Below are positions 50,501 through 60,025 of a stretch of 64,000 nt of DNA, piece by piece. The DNA lies in contig NZ_JAMYDV010000001.1 of assembly GCF_024128855.1 (NCBI RefSeq), positions 228,972 to 292,971 of the forward strand. Reading direction: 5' to 3'. The position numbers and the translations under genes were made by a program. Within the stretch, counting starts at the first letter, position 1, and each line of letters begins with the position of its first letter. Source of the DNA: Rhodovulum tesquicola (GTDB lineage: Bacteria > Pseudomonadota > Alphaproteobacteria > Rhodobacterales > Rhodobacteraceae). The notes under the pieces are model-generated. The model made no database searches, was not told the origin of the DNA, and worked only from the letters and a program-made list of their open reading frames with translations.

Positions 50501-51104
50501 CTATGGCCGCGACGGCAAGTCCAGGGCCAATGCGGCGCTGTTGCAGCAGACGCTCAAGGACGTGGACATCGCCTATCAGAACCTCGAAAGCGTGGAACTG
50601 GGCGTGACCACGGTCGACCACTATTTCGACACGCTGGGCGGGATCTCCCGCGCGGTGAAACGGGCCAAGGGCGAAGAGGCCGCCGTCTATATCGGCGACA
50701 CGACCCGCGGCGAAGGCAAGGTGCGCACGCTCAAGGAGCAGGTCGCCCTGGAAACCCGGTCCCGCAGCCTGAACCCGAAATGGTTCGAGGGCATGCTGAA
50801 ACACGGGCACGAAGGCGTGCGCCAGATCGAGGCGCAGGTCACCAACACCCTGGGATGGTCGGCAACGACTGGCCAAGTGGAGCCCTGGGTGTATCAAAGG
50901 CTGTCGGAAACCTTCGTCCTGGACGAAGAGATGCGCAAACGGCTGTCCAGCCTGAACCCGGCGGCTTCGGCCAAGCTGGCGAACCGGCTGCTGGAAGCGC
51001 ATGACCGCAACTACTGGCAACCCGACGCCGAAACCCTGGCCGCGCTTCAGGCGGCCGCCGACGAGCTGGAAGACCGGCTCGAAGGCATAGTGGCGGCCGA
51101 ATAG
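47532..51104 (+). CDS. bchH: Magnesium chelatase subunit H
   Basis: 1190 residues from the ATG at 47532, preceded by AAGG at the right distance; an ATG 18 bases earlier is possible. It is a CobN-type large chelatase subunit with [14 protein letters not shown] at the start and a conserved [18 protein letters not shown] core. BchH binds protoporphyrin IX and receives Mg with BchI/BchD, which are encoded at 60026-62732. It directs tetrapyrroles to bacteriochlorophyll. Confidence 0.97.
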
Positions 51105-52022
<918 letters not shown>

Positions 52023-52035
52023 GGAACGGCCGCAG

Positions 52036-52719
52036 ATGGACAGCTACGCCAAGACCCGAGAACGGCTGGAACACTACTTCGATCGCACGGCGTCGAAGAC
52101 CTGGGAAAGGCTGACCTCGGACGCGCCCGTTTCACGCATCCGCCAGACGGTGCGCGAGGGACGCGACCAGATGCGCGCGGCGATGCTCGCGCGCCTGCCC
52201 GATGACCTGAGCGGCAGGCGCGTGCTCGATGCCGGTTGCGGCGCCGGTCCGATGACGCTGGAACTGGTCAAGAAGGGAGCCGAGGTCGTCGCCTGCGACA
52301 TCTCGCAAAGCCTTCTTGATGTTGCGAAAAGCCGCATCCCGGACAAATACCACCGGCAGATCACCTTTGTCGCCGGCGACATGCTGTCCGACCGGCTGGG
52401 CAGTTTCGACTACGTCATGGCGATGGACAGCCTGATCCACTACAAGGCGGCCGATATCGCGGCGGCGCTGGGCCGCCTTGCGCCCCGGACCCGCGGCAAG
52501 ATCGTCTTCACCGTCGCGCCCAAGACCCCGCTTCTGTCGGTCATGCATGTGACCGGCAAGCTGTTCCCGCGCTCCGACCGCTCGCCGCGGATCATTCCCC
52601 ATTCCGAGGCCCGGATCGCGAGCGCGCTGCGCAAGGCGGGCGTCAAGGGCCATCTGCGGCCGGTGCATCGGGTCGCGCGGGGCTTTTATATCAGCCAGGC
52701 GATGGAGCTGGACCCTTGA
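52036..52719 (+). CDS. bchM: Mg-protoporphyrin IX O-methyltransferase BchM
   Basis: 227 residues from the ATG at 52036. SAM-binding motif VLDAGCGAGPMTLELVKKG and the BchM-type HYFDRTASKTWERLTSDAPVS opening (core FDRTASKTWERL) are present. It methylates the propionate of Mg-protoporphyrin IX, using SAM. It precedes lhaA, whose possible TTG start overlaps its stop. Confidence 0.95.
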   Translation: MDSYAKTRERLEHYFDRTASKTWERLTSDAPVSRIRQTVREGRDQMRAAMLARLPDDLSGRRVLDAGCGAGPMTLELVKKGAEVVACDISQSLLDVAKSRIPDKYHRQITFVAGDMLSDRLGSFDYVMAMDSLIHYKAADIAAALGRLAPRTRGKIVFTVAPKTPLLSVMHVTGKLFPRSDRSPRIIPHSEARIASALRKAGVKGHLRPVHRVARGFYISQAMELDP

Positions 52720-52736
52720 TCATCGGCGCCCGCAGA

Positions 52737-54155
52737 ATGGCTCAACTGAGCCTGCGCTACCTGCCCTTCGCGGACGCGGTGTCCGACGACTTCCCGCTGC
52801 GCCAGATCCTGCGGCTGTCGCTGTTCCAGGTCTCGGTCGGCATGGCCACGGTCATGCTGCTGGGCACGCTGAACCGGGTGATGATCGTCGAGCTGTCGAT
52901 CCCGGCCACGATGGTCGCGATCATGATCGCGCTGCCGGTGATGACGGCGCCGTTCCGGGCGCTGCTGGGCTTCAAGTCCGACAATTACCGCTCGGCCATC
53001 GGCTGGAAGCGCATTCCCTACATGTGGTTCGGCACGCTCTGGCAGATGGGCGGGCTGGCGATCATGCCCTTCGCGCTGATCGTGCTGTCGGGGGACCAGA
53101 CGCTGGGACCGGCCTGGGCGGGCGAGGTTCTGGCCGGCATCGCCTTCCTGATGACCGGGCTTGGTATCCACATGACCCAGACCGTGGGCCTTGCGCTCGC
53201 GTCCGACCGGGCCACCGACGAGACCCGCCCGCGGGTGGTGGCGCTGCTCTACGTCATGTTCCTCGTGGGCATGGGCGTGTCGGCCGTGGTGATCGGCTGG
53301 TTGCTTCGGGATTTCAGCCAGTTGACCCTGATCCGGGTCGTGCAGGGTGCCGCCGTTGCAACCGTCGTGCTGAACCTCGTCGCGCTCTGGAAACAGGAGC
53401 CGATGAACCCCATGAGCAAGGAAGAGCGGTCCACCCGCCCGCCCAGCTTCGGCGATGCCTGGGCGGATTTCCTGCGCGGTGGACGGGCCGGCCGGTTGCT
53501 GGCGGTGGTGGCCTTGGGCACGCTGGCCTTCAACATGCAGGACGTGCTGCTTGAACCCTATGGCGGTCAGGTTCTCGGCCTGCCGGTCGGCACGACCACG
53601 CTTCTGACCGGCACCTGGGCGGCGGGGGCGCTTCTGGGCTTCGGGCTGGCCGCGCGCTGGCTCAGCCAGGGCATGAACCTCTATCGCATGGGCGCGACCG
53701 GGATCCTGTCGGGGATCGGCGCCTTCACGCTGGTGATCCTGTCGGGGCCGCTCGGCTCGGTGCCTCTGTTCTTCCTGGGCGCGGGCGCGATCGGTTTCGG
53801 CGGCGGTCTTTTCGCGGTGGCGACGCTGACGGCCGCGATGTCTCTGCCGGCCGATGCCAAGGCGGGGCGCGGGCTTGCGCTGGGCGCCTGGGGCGCGGCG
53901 CAGGCCACGGCCGCGGGGCTTGCCGTGGCGGCGGGCGGCACGCTGCGCGATGTCGTGAATCACTTTGCGCTTTCGGGCGCGTTTGGCGCGGGGCTCGAAA
54001 CCCCGGCCACCGGATACGCGGCGGTCTACCACATTGAGATCGTCCTGCTGTTCGTGACACTCATGGTTCTGGGGCCGCTGGTGCGGCCACAGGACGGCAA
54101 CCATCCCAACAGGGATTCCTCGGCCAAGATCGGGCTGGCCGACTTCCCAACCTGA
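52737..54155 (+). CDS. lhaA: Light-harvesting 1 assembly protein LhaA (PucC family)
   Basis: 472 residues from the ATG at 52737; a TTG 21 bases upstream overlaps the bchM stop. About 12 membrane helices with DDFPLRQILRLSLFQVSVGM, GFKSDNYRSAIGWKRIPYMWFG (core SDNYRSAIGWKR) match R. capsulatus F1696/LhaA. It assists LH1 assembly around the reaction centre. It ends 17 bases before puhA, whose transcript may start within this gene, as known in R. capsulatus. Confidence 0.93.
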   Translation: MAQLSLRYLPFADAVSDDFPLRQILRLSLFQVSVGMATVMLLGTLNRVMIVELSIPATMVAIMIALPVMTAPFRALLGFKSDNYRSAIGWKRIPYMWFGTLWQMGGLAIMPFALIVLSGDQTLGPAWAGEVLAGIAFLMTGLGIHMTQTVGLALASDRATDETRPRVVALLYVMFLVGMGVSAVVIGWLLRDFSQLTLIRVVQGAAVATVVLNLVALWKQEPMNPMSKEERSTRPPSFGDAWADFLRGGRAGRLLAVVALGTLAFNMQDVLLEPYGGQVLGLPVGTTTLLTGTWAAGALLGFGLAARWLSQGMNLYRMGATGILSGIGAFTLVILSGPLGSVPLFFLGAGAIGFGGGLFAVATLTAAMSLPADAKAGRGLALGAWGAAQATAAGLAVAAGGTLRDVVNHFALSGAFGAGLETPATGYAAVYHIEIVLLFVTLMVLGPLVRPQDGNHPNRDSSAKIGLADFPT

Positions 54156-54172
54156 CCCGGAGGACCGAACCC

Positions 54173-54952
54173 ATGGTCAACGCATTTTTCGGAAACTTCG
54201 ATCTTGCCAGTCTGTCCATCTGGTCATTCTGGCTGTTCTTCGCGGGGCTGGTGTTCTACCTCCAGCGCGCGAACATGCATGAGGGCTATCCGCTCGAAGA
54301 CGAGATGGGCAAGCCCGCCCCGAACCAGGGCCTGTTCTGGGTCCCCGAGAAGAAGACCTTCAAGCTGCCGCATGGCCAGGGCGACCTGACGGTTCCCAAC
54401 CTGCTGACCGATCCGCGCAACAAGGATCTGCCGCTGAAGAAGATGACCAAGAACAACGGTTATCCGCTTGAGCCCACCGGCGATCCGATGGTGGACGGCG
54501 TCGGCCCGGCCTCGTGGTGCGCCCGCAAGGACGAGCCGGAACTGGACGGCCGCGGCCATCCCAAGATCCAGCCGATGGCGGCGCTTGGTGGCTTCAAGGT
54601 GTCGGCCGGGCGCGACCCGCGCGGCATGACCGTGATCGCCGGTGACGGCGAGGCGGTGGGCAAGATCGTCGACATGTGGATCGACGAGCCCGAGCAACTG
54701 GTGCGCTATCTCGAGGTCGAACTGGACGAGGCCCATGGTGGCGGACGCCGTCTGATCCCGATGCAGGTCGCCGTCATCAGCTGGTTCAAGCCCCAGGTGG
54801 GTGTGCGCCTGATCTATGGCAAGCACTTCGCCGGCGTGCCGACCATCAAGTCGGCCAACAAGGTGACCAAGCTGGAGGAAGAGAAGATTTGCGCCTACTA
54901 TGCCGGTGGCACGCTTTACGCCGACCCGGCGCGGCAGGAACCGCAACTCTAA
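54173..54952 (+). CDS. puhA: Photosynthetic reaction centre H subunit
   Basis: 259 residues. One membrane helix (about 12-32, ending VFYLQRANMHEG) is followed by the cytoplasmic barrel domain with YPLEPTGDPMVDGVGPASW, DMWIDEPEQLVRYLEVEL, and the Asp/Glu residues for proton uptake near the QB side. It caps the L/M core of the reaction centre. The L/M genes (puf) are not in this window. puhB follows 21 bases on. Confidence 0.97.
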   Translation: MVNAFFGNFDLASLSIWSFWLFFAGLVFYLQRANMHEGYPLEDEMGKPAPNQGLFWVPEKKTFKLPHGQGDLTVPNLLTDPRNKDLPLKKMTKNNGYPLEPTGDPMVDGVGPASWCARKDEPELDGRGHPKIQPMAALGGFKVSAGRDPRGMTVIAGDGEAVGKIVDMWIDEPEQLVRYLEVELDEAHGGGRRLIPMQVAVISWFKPQVGVRLIYGKHFAGVPTIKSANKVTKLEEEKICAYYAGGTLYADPARQEPQL

Positions 54953-54973
54953 ACCCGAGGAGCGAACGGACGC

Positions 54974-55606
54974 ATGTCCCACGACGATTTCGACGTCGAG
55001 CCCATCAAGGGCCTGCCCGAGCATCTGCCGGAGGGGGAACACATCCTCTGGCAGGGTTCGCCCGACTGGTGGGTTCTGGCCCGCGAGAGCCTCGCGCTTT
55101 ACTGGGTCGGCGGCTATTTCGTCGTGCTCTACCTCTGGCGTGTGATCGTCGCCACCGAGACGATGTCTCTGCCCCAGGCGGCGGTCGCTTCCTCGTTCTT
55201 CCTGGTCCTGGGGGCCGTGGTCTGCGCCTTGCTCGCGGTCACGTCCCTCGTCCAGGCAAAGGCGGCGGTCTACACGGTCACCAATCGCAGGGTCGCCCTG
55301 CGGATTGGCGCGGCGCTCACGATGACGCTGAATCTGCCCTATACCTGGATCGGGAACGCCAATCTCGACCTCCGGAAATCCGGAACCGGGACGATCGCCT
55401 TCGAACTGATGGGAACGACCCGGTTTTCCTACCTTCTGTGCTGGCCTCATGTCCGTCCCTGGCGGATTGCCCGCACGGAACCCGCGTTCCGCTGCATCCC
55501 TGACGCGGCGAAGGTCGCAAGGCTGATCGCCGAAGCCGCGGAAACGCGGGTTTCCGAACCCAAGATCGCGCGCGTCCCGGACGAAGACGCGCTGGCAGCG
55601 GAGTAG
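54974..55606 (+). CDS. puhB: Photosynthetic complex assembly protein PuhB
   Basis: 210 residues with three hydrophobic helices (about residues 45-65, 70-95 and 110-130). The opening HDDFDVEPIKGLPEHLPEGE and the WQGSPDWWVLARESL block match R. capsulatus ORF214/PuhB. It assists assembly of the reaction-centre core. It sits between puhA and puhC with 3 bases to the latter. Confidence 0.93.
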   Translation: MSHDDFDVEPIKGLPEHLPEGEHILWQGSPDWWVLARESLALYWVGGYFVVLYLWRVIVATETMSLPQAAVASSFFLVLGAVVCALLAVTSLVQAKAAVYTVTNRRVALRIGAALTMTLNLPYTWIGNANLDLRKSGTGTIAFELMGTTRFSYLLCWPHVRPWRIARTEPAFRCIPDAAKVARLIAEAAETRVSEPKIARVPDEDALAAE

Positions 55607-55609
55607 CCA

Positions 55610-56080
55610 ATGGCCGCCACCGACCCCCAGAAGCGCCCGCGGAAGACCGACGGGATGGAAAAGATCCCGCCGATCATGATCAAGGCCATGTTCGGCATGG
55701 TTCTGCTTGCGCTTGTGATGGTGACCTGGGCGCGTCTGACGGACAAGCCGCTGTCGGCCCTTCCCGACCAGAACGCGCCGATTGCCATCGAACGTCAGAT
55801 CGTGATCGAGGGCAGCAATTCGGGCCGGGCCACGGTCTACGATATCGATGGCAACATCATTCGCGAATTCGGACCCCTCGAAGGGGGGTTCATCTCCGGC
55901 ATCTGGCGGGTGCTGCGGCATGAGCGCGGCAAGATCGACGCGCCTCTCGACGCGCCTGTCAGGCTCGTCCGCTACGAAAGCGGGCGGCTCTCCCTGTACG
56001 ACGACCTGACCGGTTGGCGTGCGGAACTGATCGGCTTCGGTGCCGATAACGCGGCAGCTTTCGCGCGGCTGCTGGATTGA
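55610..56080 (+). CDS. puhC: Photosynthetic complex assembly protein PuhC
   Basis: 156 residues, one N-terminal membrane helix (about 22-42: PIMIKAMFGMVLLALVMVTW region) and a periplasmic domain with GSNSGRATVYDIDGNIIREF. Its size agrees with R. capsulatus ORF162b, which supports reaction-centre and LH1 levels. The gene starts 3 bases after puhB and ends about 50 bases before a small unnamed gene. Confidence 0.9.
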   Translation: MAATDPQKRPRKTDGMEKIPPIMIKAMFGMVLLALVMVTWARLTDKPLSALPDQNAPIAIERQIVIEGSNSGRATVYDIDGNIIREFGPLEGGFISGIWRVLRHERGKIDAPLDAPVRLVRYESGRLSLYDDLTGWRAELIGFGADNAAAFARLLD

Positions 56081-56131
56081 CCGGGAGGATTGGGAACATG
56101 GGTCCTCCCACAAAAAACAGGGAACCAGGAA

Positions 56132-56428
56132 ATGGGACTTTTTACACGAGAGAAGGAGACCGCACCCTGCACGGTTGAGGTTTCCCACAAGTTCGAGAGC
56201 CTCCACGCTCATGTGCGGTTCAACAACGGGGCCGTCGTCCACCCGGGCGACGAGGTTCTCGTGCACGGCCCCGAGATCATGGCCCCCTATGGCGAGGTCG
56301 TGACAGAGGATCGCGTGGCCACCATCACTCGCGCCTCGGCCGTCGAGCGTCTGTGGACGCGGCTGACCGGCGATCTGGAAGTCATGGAGCTCTGCGAGTT
56401 CTCCTTTTCCGAGGAGGCCACGCTGTGA
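56132..56428 (+). CDS. Small conserved protein between puhC and acsF
   Basis: 98 residues from the ATG at 56132, with GGAACCAGGA upstream. The opening MGLFTREKETAPCTVEVSH and the beta-rich middle (HVRFNNGAVVHPGDEVLVHG) show no membrane helix. It ends in a 4-base overlap with the acsF GTG (GTGA). Tight linkage to acsF suggests a role in the aerobic cyclase step or in complex assembly. I recall a similar-sized gene before acsF in related phototrophs, but I cannot name it. Confidence 0.75.
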   Translation: MGLFTREKETAPCTVEVSHKFESLHAHVRFNNGAVVHPGDEVLVHGPEIMAPYGEVVTEDRVATITRASAVERLWTRLTGDLEVMELCEFSFSEEATL

Positions 56429-57540
56429 ACGTCCATACCGCCGATGCCGCCACCGTCGAAGAGGGCCTTGCCATCCAGGAGGCCCAGGCCGTCCTCGACA
56501 GCGAAAGCGCAACCGCGGTCGCCATGCAGGACACCCTGCTGACCCCGCGCTTCTACACCACCGATTTCGACGAGCTTGACGCGATCGACGTCACCCCCGT
56601 CCGCAAGGACTGGGACCAGCTCATCGAGGAAATGAAGGCCGACCCGAACAAGGGCCACTTCAAGAAGGACGAGAACTGGGACCATGTCGACTGGGACGGC
56701 ATGGACCCCGAATTACGCAAGGAATTCATCGACTTCCTGATCTCCTCCTGCACGGCCGAGTTCTCGGGCTGCGTGCTTTACAAGGAGATGAAGCGGCGCG
56801 GCAAGAACCAGGACATCACCGAGCTGTTCCAGCTGATGGCGCGCGACGAGGCGCGGCATGCGGGCTTCATCAACGACGCGCTGCGCGAGGCGGGGATCGC
56901 GGTGAACCTGGGCTTTCTCACGCAGAAGAAGAAATACACCCATTTCCGCCCCAAGTTCATCTACTACGCCACCTACCTGAGCGAAAAGATCGGCTACGCC
57001 CGCTACATCACGATCTACCGCCATCTCGAGGCGCATCCCGACAAGCGGTTCCACCCGATCTTCAAGTGGTTCCGCGAGTGGTGCAATGACGAGTTCCGCC
57101 ATGGCGAGGCCTTCGCCCTGCTGATGAAGACCGATCCGAAACTGACCTCGGGCATCAATGTCTGGTGGATCAAGTTCTTCCTGACCGCGGTCTATGCCAC
57201 GATGTATGTCCGCGACCACCAACGCCCGGCCTTTCACAAGGCGCTGGACGTCGATACCGACTGGTATGGGCAGGAGGTGTTCCGCAAGACGTCGGAACTG
57301 TCGAAACAGGTCTTCCCGATCACCCTCGACATCGACCACCCGCGCTGGATGAAGGGGCTCAAGGCCCTTCAGTTGGCCTCGGTCCAGGTCGACCGGGCGA
57401 AAAAGGCGGGCGGCGTGGGCGGCAAGCTCTCGCAATGGGCCGGCAGCGCCCGGGCGGCATGGGCCTTTGCCATGCTCTTCACGATCCCGGCGAAGAAACA
57501 TCAGGTCCCCGTGAAGACCAGACTGGAGCCCGTCTATTGA
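56425..57540 (+). CDS. acsF: Aerobic Mg-protoporphyrin IX monomethyl ester cyclase AcsF
   Basis: 371 residues with a GTG start that overlaps the upstream stop and has GAGGAGG in front. Di-iron ligands are visible as E112 (AEFSG), E142/H145 (DEARH) and E223/H226 (NDEFRH). It forms the isocyclic ring with O2 and NADPH. No bchE (the oxygen-independent cyclase) is in this window. The stop overlaps the puhE start (TTGA). Confidence 0.95.
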   Translation: MNVHTADAATVEEGLAIQEAQAVLDSESATAVAMQDTLLTPRFYTTDFDELDAIDVTPVRKDWDQLIEEMKADPNKGHFKKDENWDHVDWDGMDPELRKEFIDFLISSCTAEFSGCVLYKEMKRRGKNQDITELFQLMARDEARHAGFINDALREAGIAVNLGFLTQKKKYTHFRPKFIYYATYLSEKIGYARYITIYRHLEAHPDKRFHPIFKWFREWCNDEFRHGEAFALLMKTDPKLTSGINVWWIKFFLTAVYATMYVRDHQRPAFHKALDVDTDWYGQEVFRKTSELSKQVFPITLDIDHPRWMKGLKALQLASVQVDRAKKAGGVGGKLSQWAGSARAAWAFAMLFTIPAKKHQVPVKTRLEPVY

Positions 57541-58358
57541 TCGAGTCGGCCTGGTTCGCGGCGCTCGCGGCGCTTTTCATCTGGTGGTTCTCCACCGGAG
57601 CGATCCTCGTGGTCGTGCGCCGGGCCGAGCATCGCGGGCGCCTGGCGCATCTGCGCGCCACGATCGTGGCCCTGCCCCTTCTTGGGGGCGGGGTCCTGCT
57701 CTACGAGTTGACCCGGTACATGGAAACGGCGGGCGCCTCCTATCTGGCGTTCCTCGCGGCCCTCGCGATCTGGGGCTGGGTCGAGCTGGCCTTCCTGACC
57801 GGGGTGATCACGGGCCCGAACACCACCCATTGCCACGAAGAGGCGCGCGGCTGGGAACGCTTCATGCGGGCCTATGGCACGATCGCGTATCACGAGACGC
57901 TGCTGGTGGTGATCCTGTTCGTGATGCTCGTGACGACATACGATTCGCCGAACACGGTGGGCCTGTGGACCTTCATCGTGCTGTTCTTCGCGCGCATCTC
58001 GGCCAAGCTGAACCTGTTTCTCGGCGTGCCCAAGATCAATGTCGAATTCCTGCCCACACCGCTTGCGCATCTGCCCAGCCATTTCCGCATCTCGCGCCTG
58101 AACTGGCTGTTCCCGTTCTCCGTCTCGTTCCTGACCTTCGCCGTCTATTGCTGGCTCGAACGGATGGTCTCCGTATCCGCCCCGCATGAGGTCGTGGGCT
58201 TCGCGTTGTTGTCCGCGATCACGGCGCTTGCGCTGCTGGAGCATTGGCTGATGGTCCTGCCGCTGCCCGACGAAAAGCTCTGGCGCTGGATGCTGCCTGC
58301 GCGCAAGGACGCGCCCGAAAAGCCCGAGATTCGGCGAAAGGATCTGCGCGGGATTTAG
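57537..58358 (+). CDS. puhE: Photosynthetic complex assembly membrane protein PuhE
   Basis: 273 residues with a TTG start overlapping the acsF stop. About seven membrane helices carry FIWWFSTGAILVVVRRAE and ITGPNTTHCHEEARGWERF. The length fits R. capsulatus ORF274/PuhE, which affects bacteriochlorophyll and reaction-centre levels. Its rare start codon and overlap indicate coupled, low-level translation. It is the last gene of the superoperon; a loose inverted repeat (about 58364-58395) follows. Confidence 0.88.
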   Translation: MIESAWFAALAALFIWWFSTGAILVVVRRAEHRGRLAHLRATIVALPLLGGGVLLYELTRYMETAGASYLAFLAALAIWGWVELAFLTGVITGPNTTHCHEEARGWERFMRAYGTIAYHETLLVVILFVMLVTTYDSPNTVGLWTFIVLFFARISAKLNLFLGVPKINVEFLPTPLAHLPSHFRISRLNWLFPFSVSFLTFAVYCWLERMVSVSAPHEVVGFALLSAITALALLEHWLMVLPLPDEKLWRWMLPARKDAPEKPEIRRKDLRGI

Positions 58359-58471
58359 GGCGGTCCGCCTCGGATCATCCGGCAGGGCGGACTGCGACAA
58401 CATGTCGCCGGGGCAGCAGATTCCGCGTCAATGCGGCGCGCCGGACCGGCAATGGCGCCGCGACGCGACCA

Positions 58472-58486
58472 TTAGAACCGCTCTAA
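58472..58486. promoter_or_regulatory. Irr/ICE-like iron-control box upstream of cycA
   Basis: TTAGAA-N3-CTCTAA is one mismatch from the ICE-type palindrome TTAGAA-N3-TTCTAA recognised by Irr in alphaproteobacteria. It is about 150 bases upstream of cycA and 113 bases after puhE. Confidence 0.4.
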
Positions 58487-58562
58487 GATCAAACCGCGAC
58501 CTTCTTGCGCCCATCGCGGCGATTTGGTGGCCTGTTCCGCCGCTGCGGGACATCATTGCGGG

Positions 58563-58568
58563 TTGACA
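58563..58568 (+). promoter_or_regulatory. Possible -35 (TTGACA) of cycA
   Basis: A perfect TTGACA lies 71 bases before cycA. The sequence 17 bases on is TGAAAA, a poor -10, so the start point is not settled. Another TTGACC lies at 58579-58584. Confidence 0.35.
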
Positions 58569-58639
58569 GGTATTTGCTTTGACCTTGAAAAAACCGCACC
58601 CCATGGTATGCAGCGACCATTCGAGTCAGGGAGAGACTA

Positions 58640-59077
58640 ATGAAGAACCAGTTCGCTCTTGCCGCGGCCGCAGCCCTCGTCGCGGGGCCGGTGTTCGCCC
58701 AGGAGGCTTCCGGTAATGCCGAGGCCGGCGAGAAGGCGTTCCGCCAGTGCATCACCTGCCATGTCGTCGTGAACGAAGCAGGCGAAACCCTTGCCGGTCG
58801 CGTCGCCAAGGTTGGCCCCAACCTCTACAAGGTGCCCGGCCGTCACGCCGGCGAGGTCGAGGACTTCAAGTATTCCGCGTCGATGACAGCGGCCGGCGAG
58901 AAGGGCCTTGTCTGGACCGAAGAGGAATTCGTCAAGTACACCTTGGACCCCACCGGCTACCTGCGCGAATTTCTTGGCGACAGCAGCGCGCGCGGTGCGA
59001 TGACTCACAAGGTCCGCAAGGAAGACGAGGCGGTGGATATCTACGCCTATCTCGTCAGCCTGGGCGTGCACGACTGA
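58640..59077 (+). CDS. cycA: Cytochrome c2
   Basis: 145 residues, with a signal peptide (1-20, ending FA|QE). Haem motif CITCH at 37-41 and axial Met at 121 (GAMTHK) define a cytochrome c2 of the class I type. It carries electrons between cytochrome bc1 and the reaction centre in the periplasm. GGGAGAG precedes the ATG. It lies on its own, 281 bases after puhE, with a terminator behind it. Confidence 0.95.
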   Translation: MKNQFALAAAAALVAGPVFAQEASGNAEAGEKAFRQCITCHVVVNEAGETLAGRVAKVGPNLYKVPGRHAGEVEDFKYSASMTAAGEKGLVWTEEEFVKYTLDPTGYLREFLGDSSARGAMTHKVRKEDEAVDIYAYLVSLGVHD

Positions 59078-59099
59078 GCCTGAAGCACAGGGCAGGGTG

Positions 59100-59138
59100 A
59101 AAGGGCCGCCAGGGCAAGCCGGGCGGCCCTTTCCTTTT
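59100..59138. terminator. Bidirectional terminator between cycA and bchO
   Basis: AAAGGGCCGCC and its complement GGCGGCCCTTT form a perfect 11-bp stem around an 11-base loop, followed by TTTCCTTTTC on the plus strand. The minus-strand read also ends in TTT, so it can serve both convergent genes. Confidence 0.82.
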
Positions 59139-59149
59139 CACCCGCCCGT

Positions 59150-60016
59150 TCATCCGAGATGCGCGGTCAGAAAGGCCGAAATCAGCGCGGTGACGTCTTC
59201 GGGTGATTCCTCATGGGCGAGGTGGCCCAGCCCCGGCATCCGGACGATCTCGGCCCGCGGCAGCCGCGCGGCGGCCCGGGCCGAGGATGCGGGCGGTACG
59301 GCGCGGTCGGTCTCGCCAACCAGTAGCAGCGTCGGAACCTCGATCCCCGGCAGATCGTGCCAAAGACCGTCCAGCGTCCACTGCGCCACCATGGCCAGCG
59401 TCGCGTCGGTGTGGTTCCGGTCCGCCACCAGCCGCCGGTAAAGCGCCAGCCCCTCGGGCGAGATCCGGCTGCCGATCCCCGCGATCATGTATTCGACACC
59501 CGTGGCGTTCCCCAGCCAGCGCGAGATCTCCGAGGCCGAGAACGGGTTGAGCGCCATCATCCGCGCCATCATCGGGAACAGCCATCCGGCCATGCCCTTG
59601 AAATTCTCCACCGCGGCATTGATCCCGACGATGGCCTTGGGCGGGCGCTTCAGGTCGCGCACCAGCCGCAGCGCCAGCGCCGCCCCCGCCGAATGGCCCA
59701 CGATCGCGTCGGGCAACAGCCCCTCGCCATCCAGAAGCGCCGCGATGTCCTGGCTCATGGAATCGAGCCCGCAGCGCTGCCGTGCGCCCATCCGGGTAAA
59801 GCCCTGCCCGGGCAGGTCCAGCGCGACGACATGGTAATGCCGCGCGAGGATCGGGAAGACGTCGCGCCAGCTATGGGTGGCGCCGCCCGTGCCATGCAGC
59901 AGCAGCACGACCGGCCCCACGCCCGCCTCCTGGATATGCCAGTAATGCGGGCGGTGGCGGACGAAGCGGGAATGCTCCCGGTTCGGCCAGTCGCTTCCGT
60001 CCCGGGTCCAGTCCAT
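59150..60016 (-). CDS. bchO: Alpha/beta-hydrolase BchO
   Basis: 288 residues, alpha/beta-hydrolase fold: oxyanion LLLHGTGGATHSW, nucleophile GHSAG, and C-terminal acid/His near MPGLGHLAHEE. BchO is linked to Mg chelatase genes in many phototrophs and may assist Mg chelation or remove an intermediate; its reaction is not settled. It is the last gene of crtA-bchI-bchD-bchO, 9 bases after bchD. Confidence 0.93.
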   Translation of the reverse strand: MDWTRDGSDWPNREHSRFVRHRPHYWHIQEAGVGPVVLLLHGTGGATHSWRDVFPILARHYHVVALDLPGQGFTRMGARQRCGLDSMSQDIAALLDGEGLLPDAIVGHSAGAALALRLVRDLKRPPKAIVGINAAVENFKGMAGWLFPMMARMMALNPFSASEISRWLGNATGVEYMIAGIGSRISPEGLALYRRLVADRNHTDATLAMVAQWTLDGLWHDLPGIEVPTLLLVGETDRAVPPASSARAAARLPRAEIVRMPGLGHLAHEESPEDVTALISAFLTAHLG

Positions 60017-60025
60017 AGGGCACCT

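Noticed and set aside
54224-56512. A 762-codon minus-strand frame across the puh genes
   Set aside because: It is antisense to puhA, puhB and puhC, which have clear family matches.
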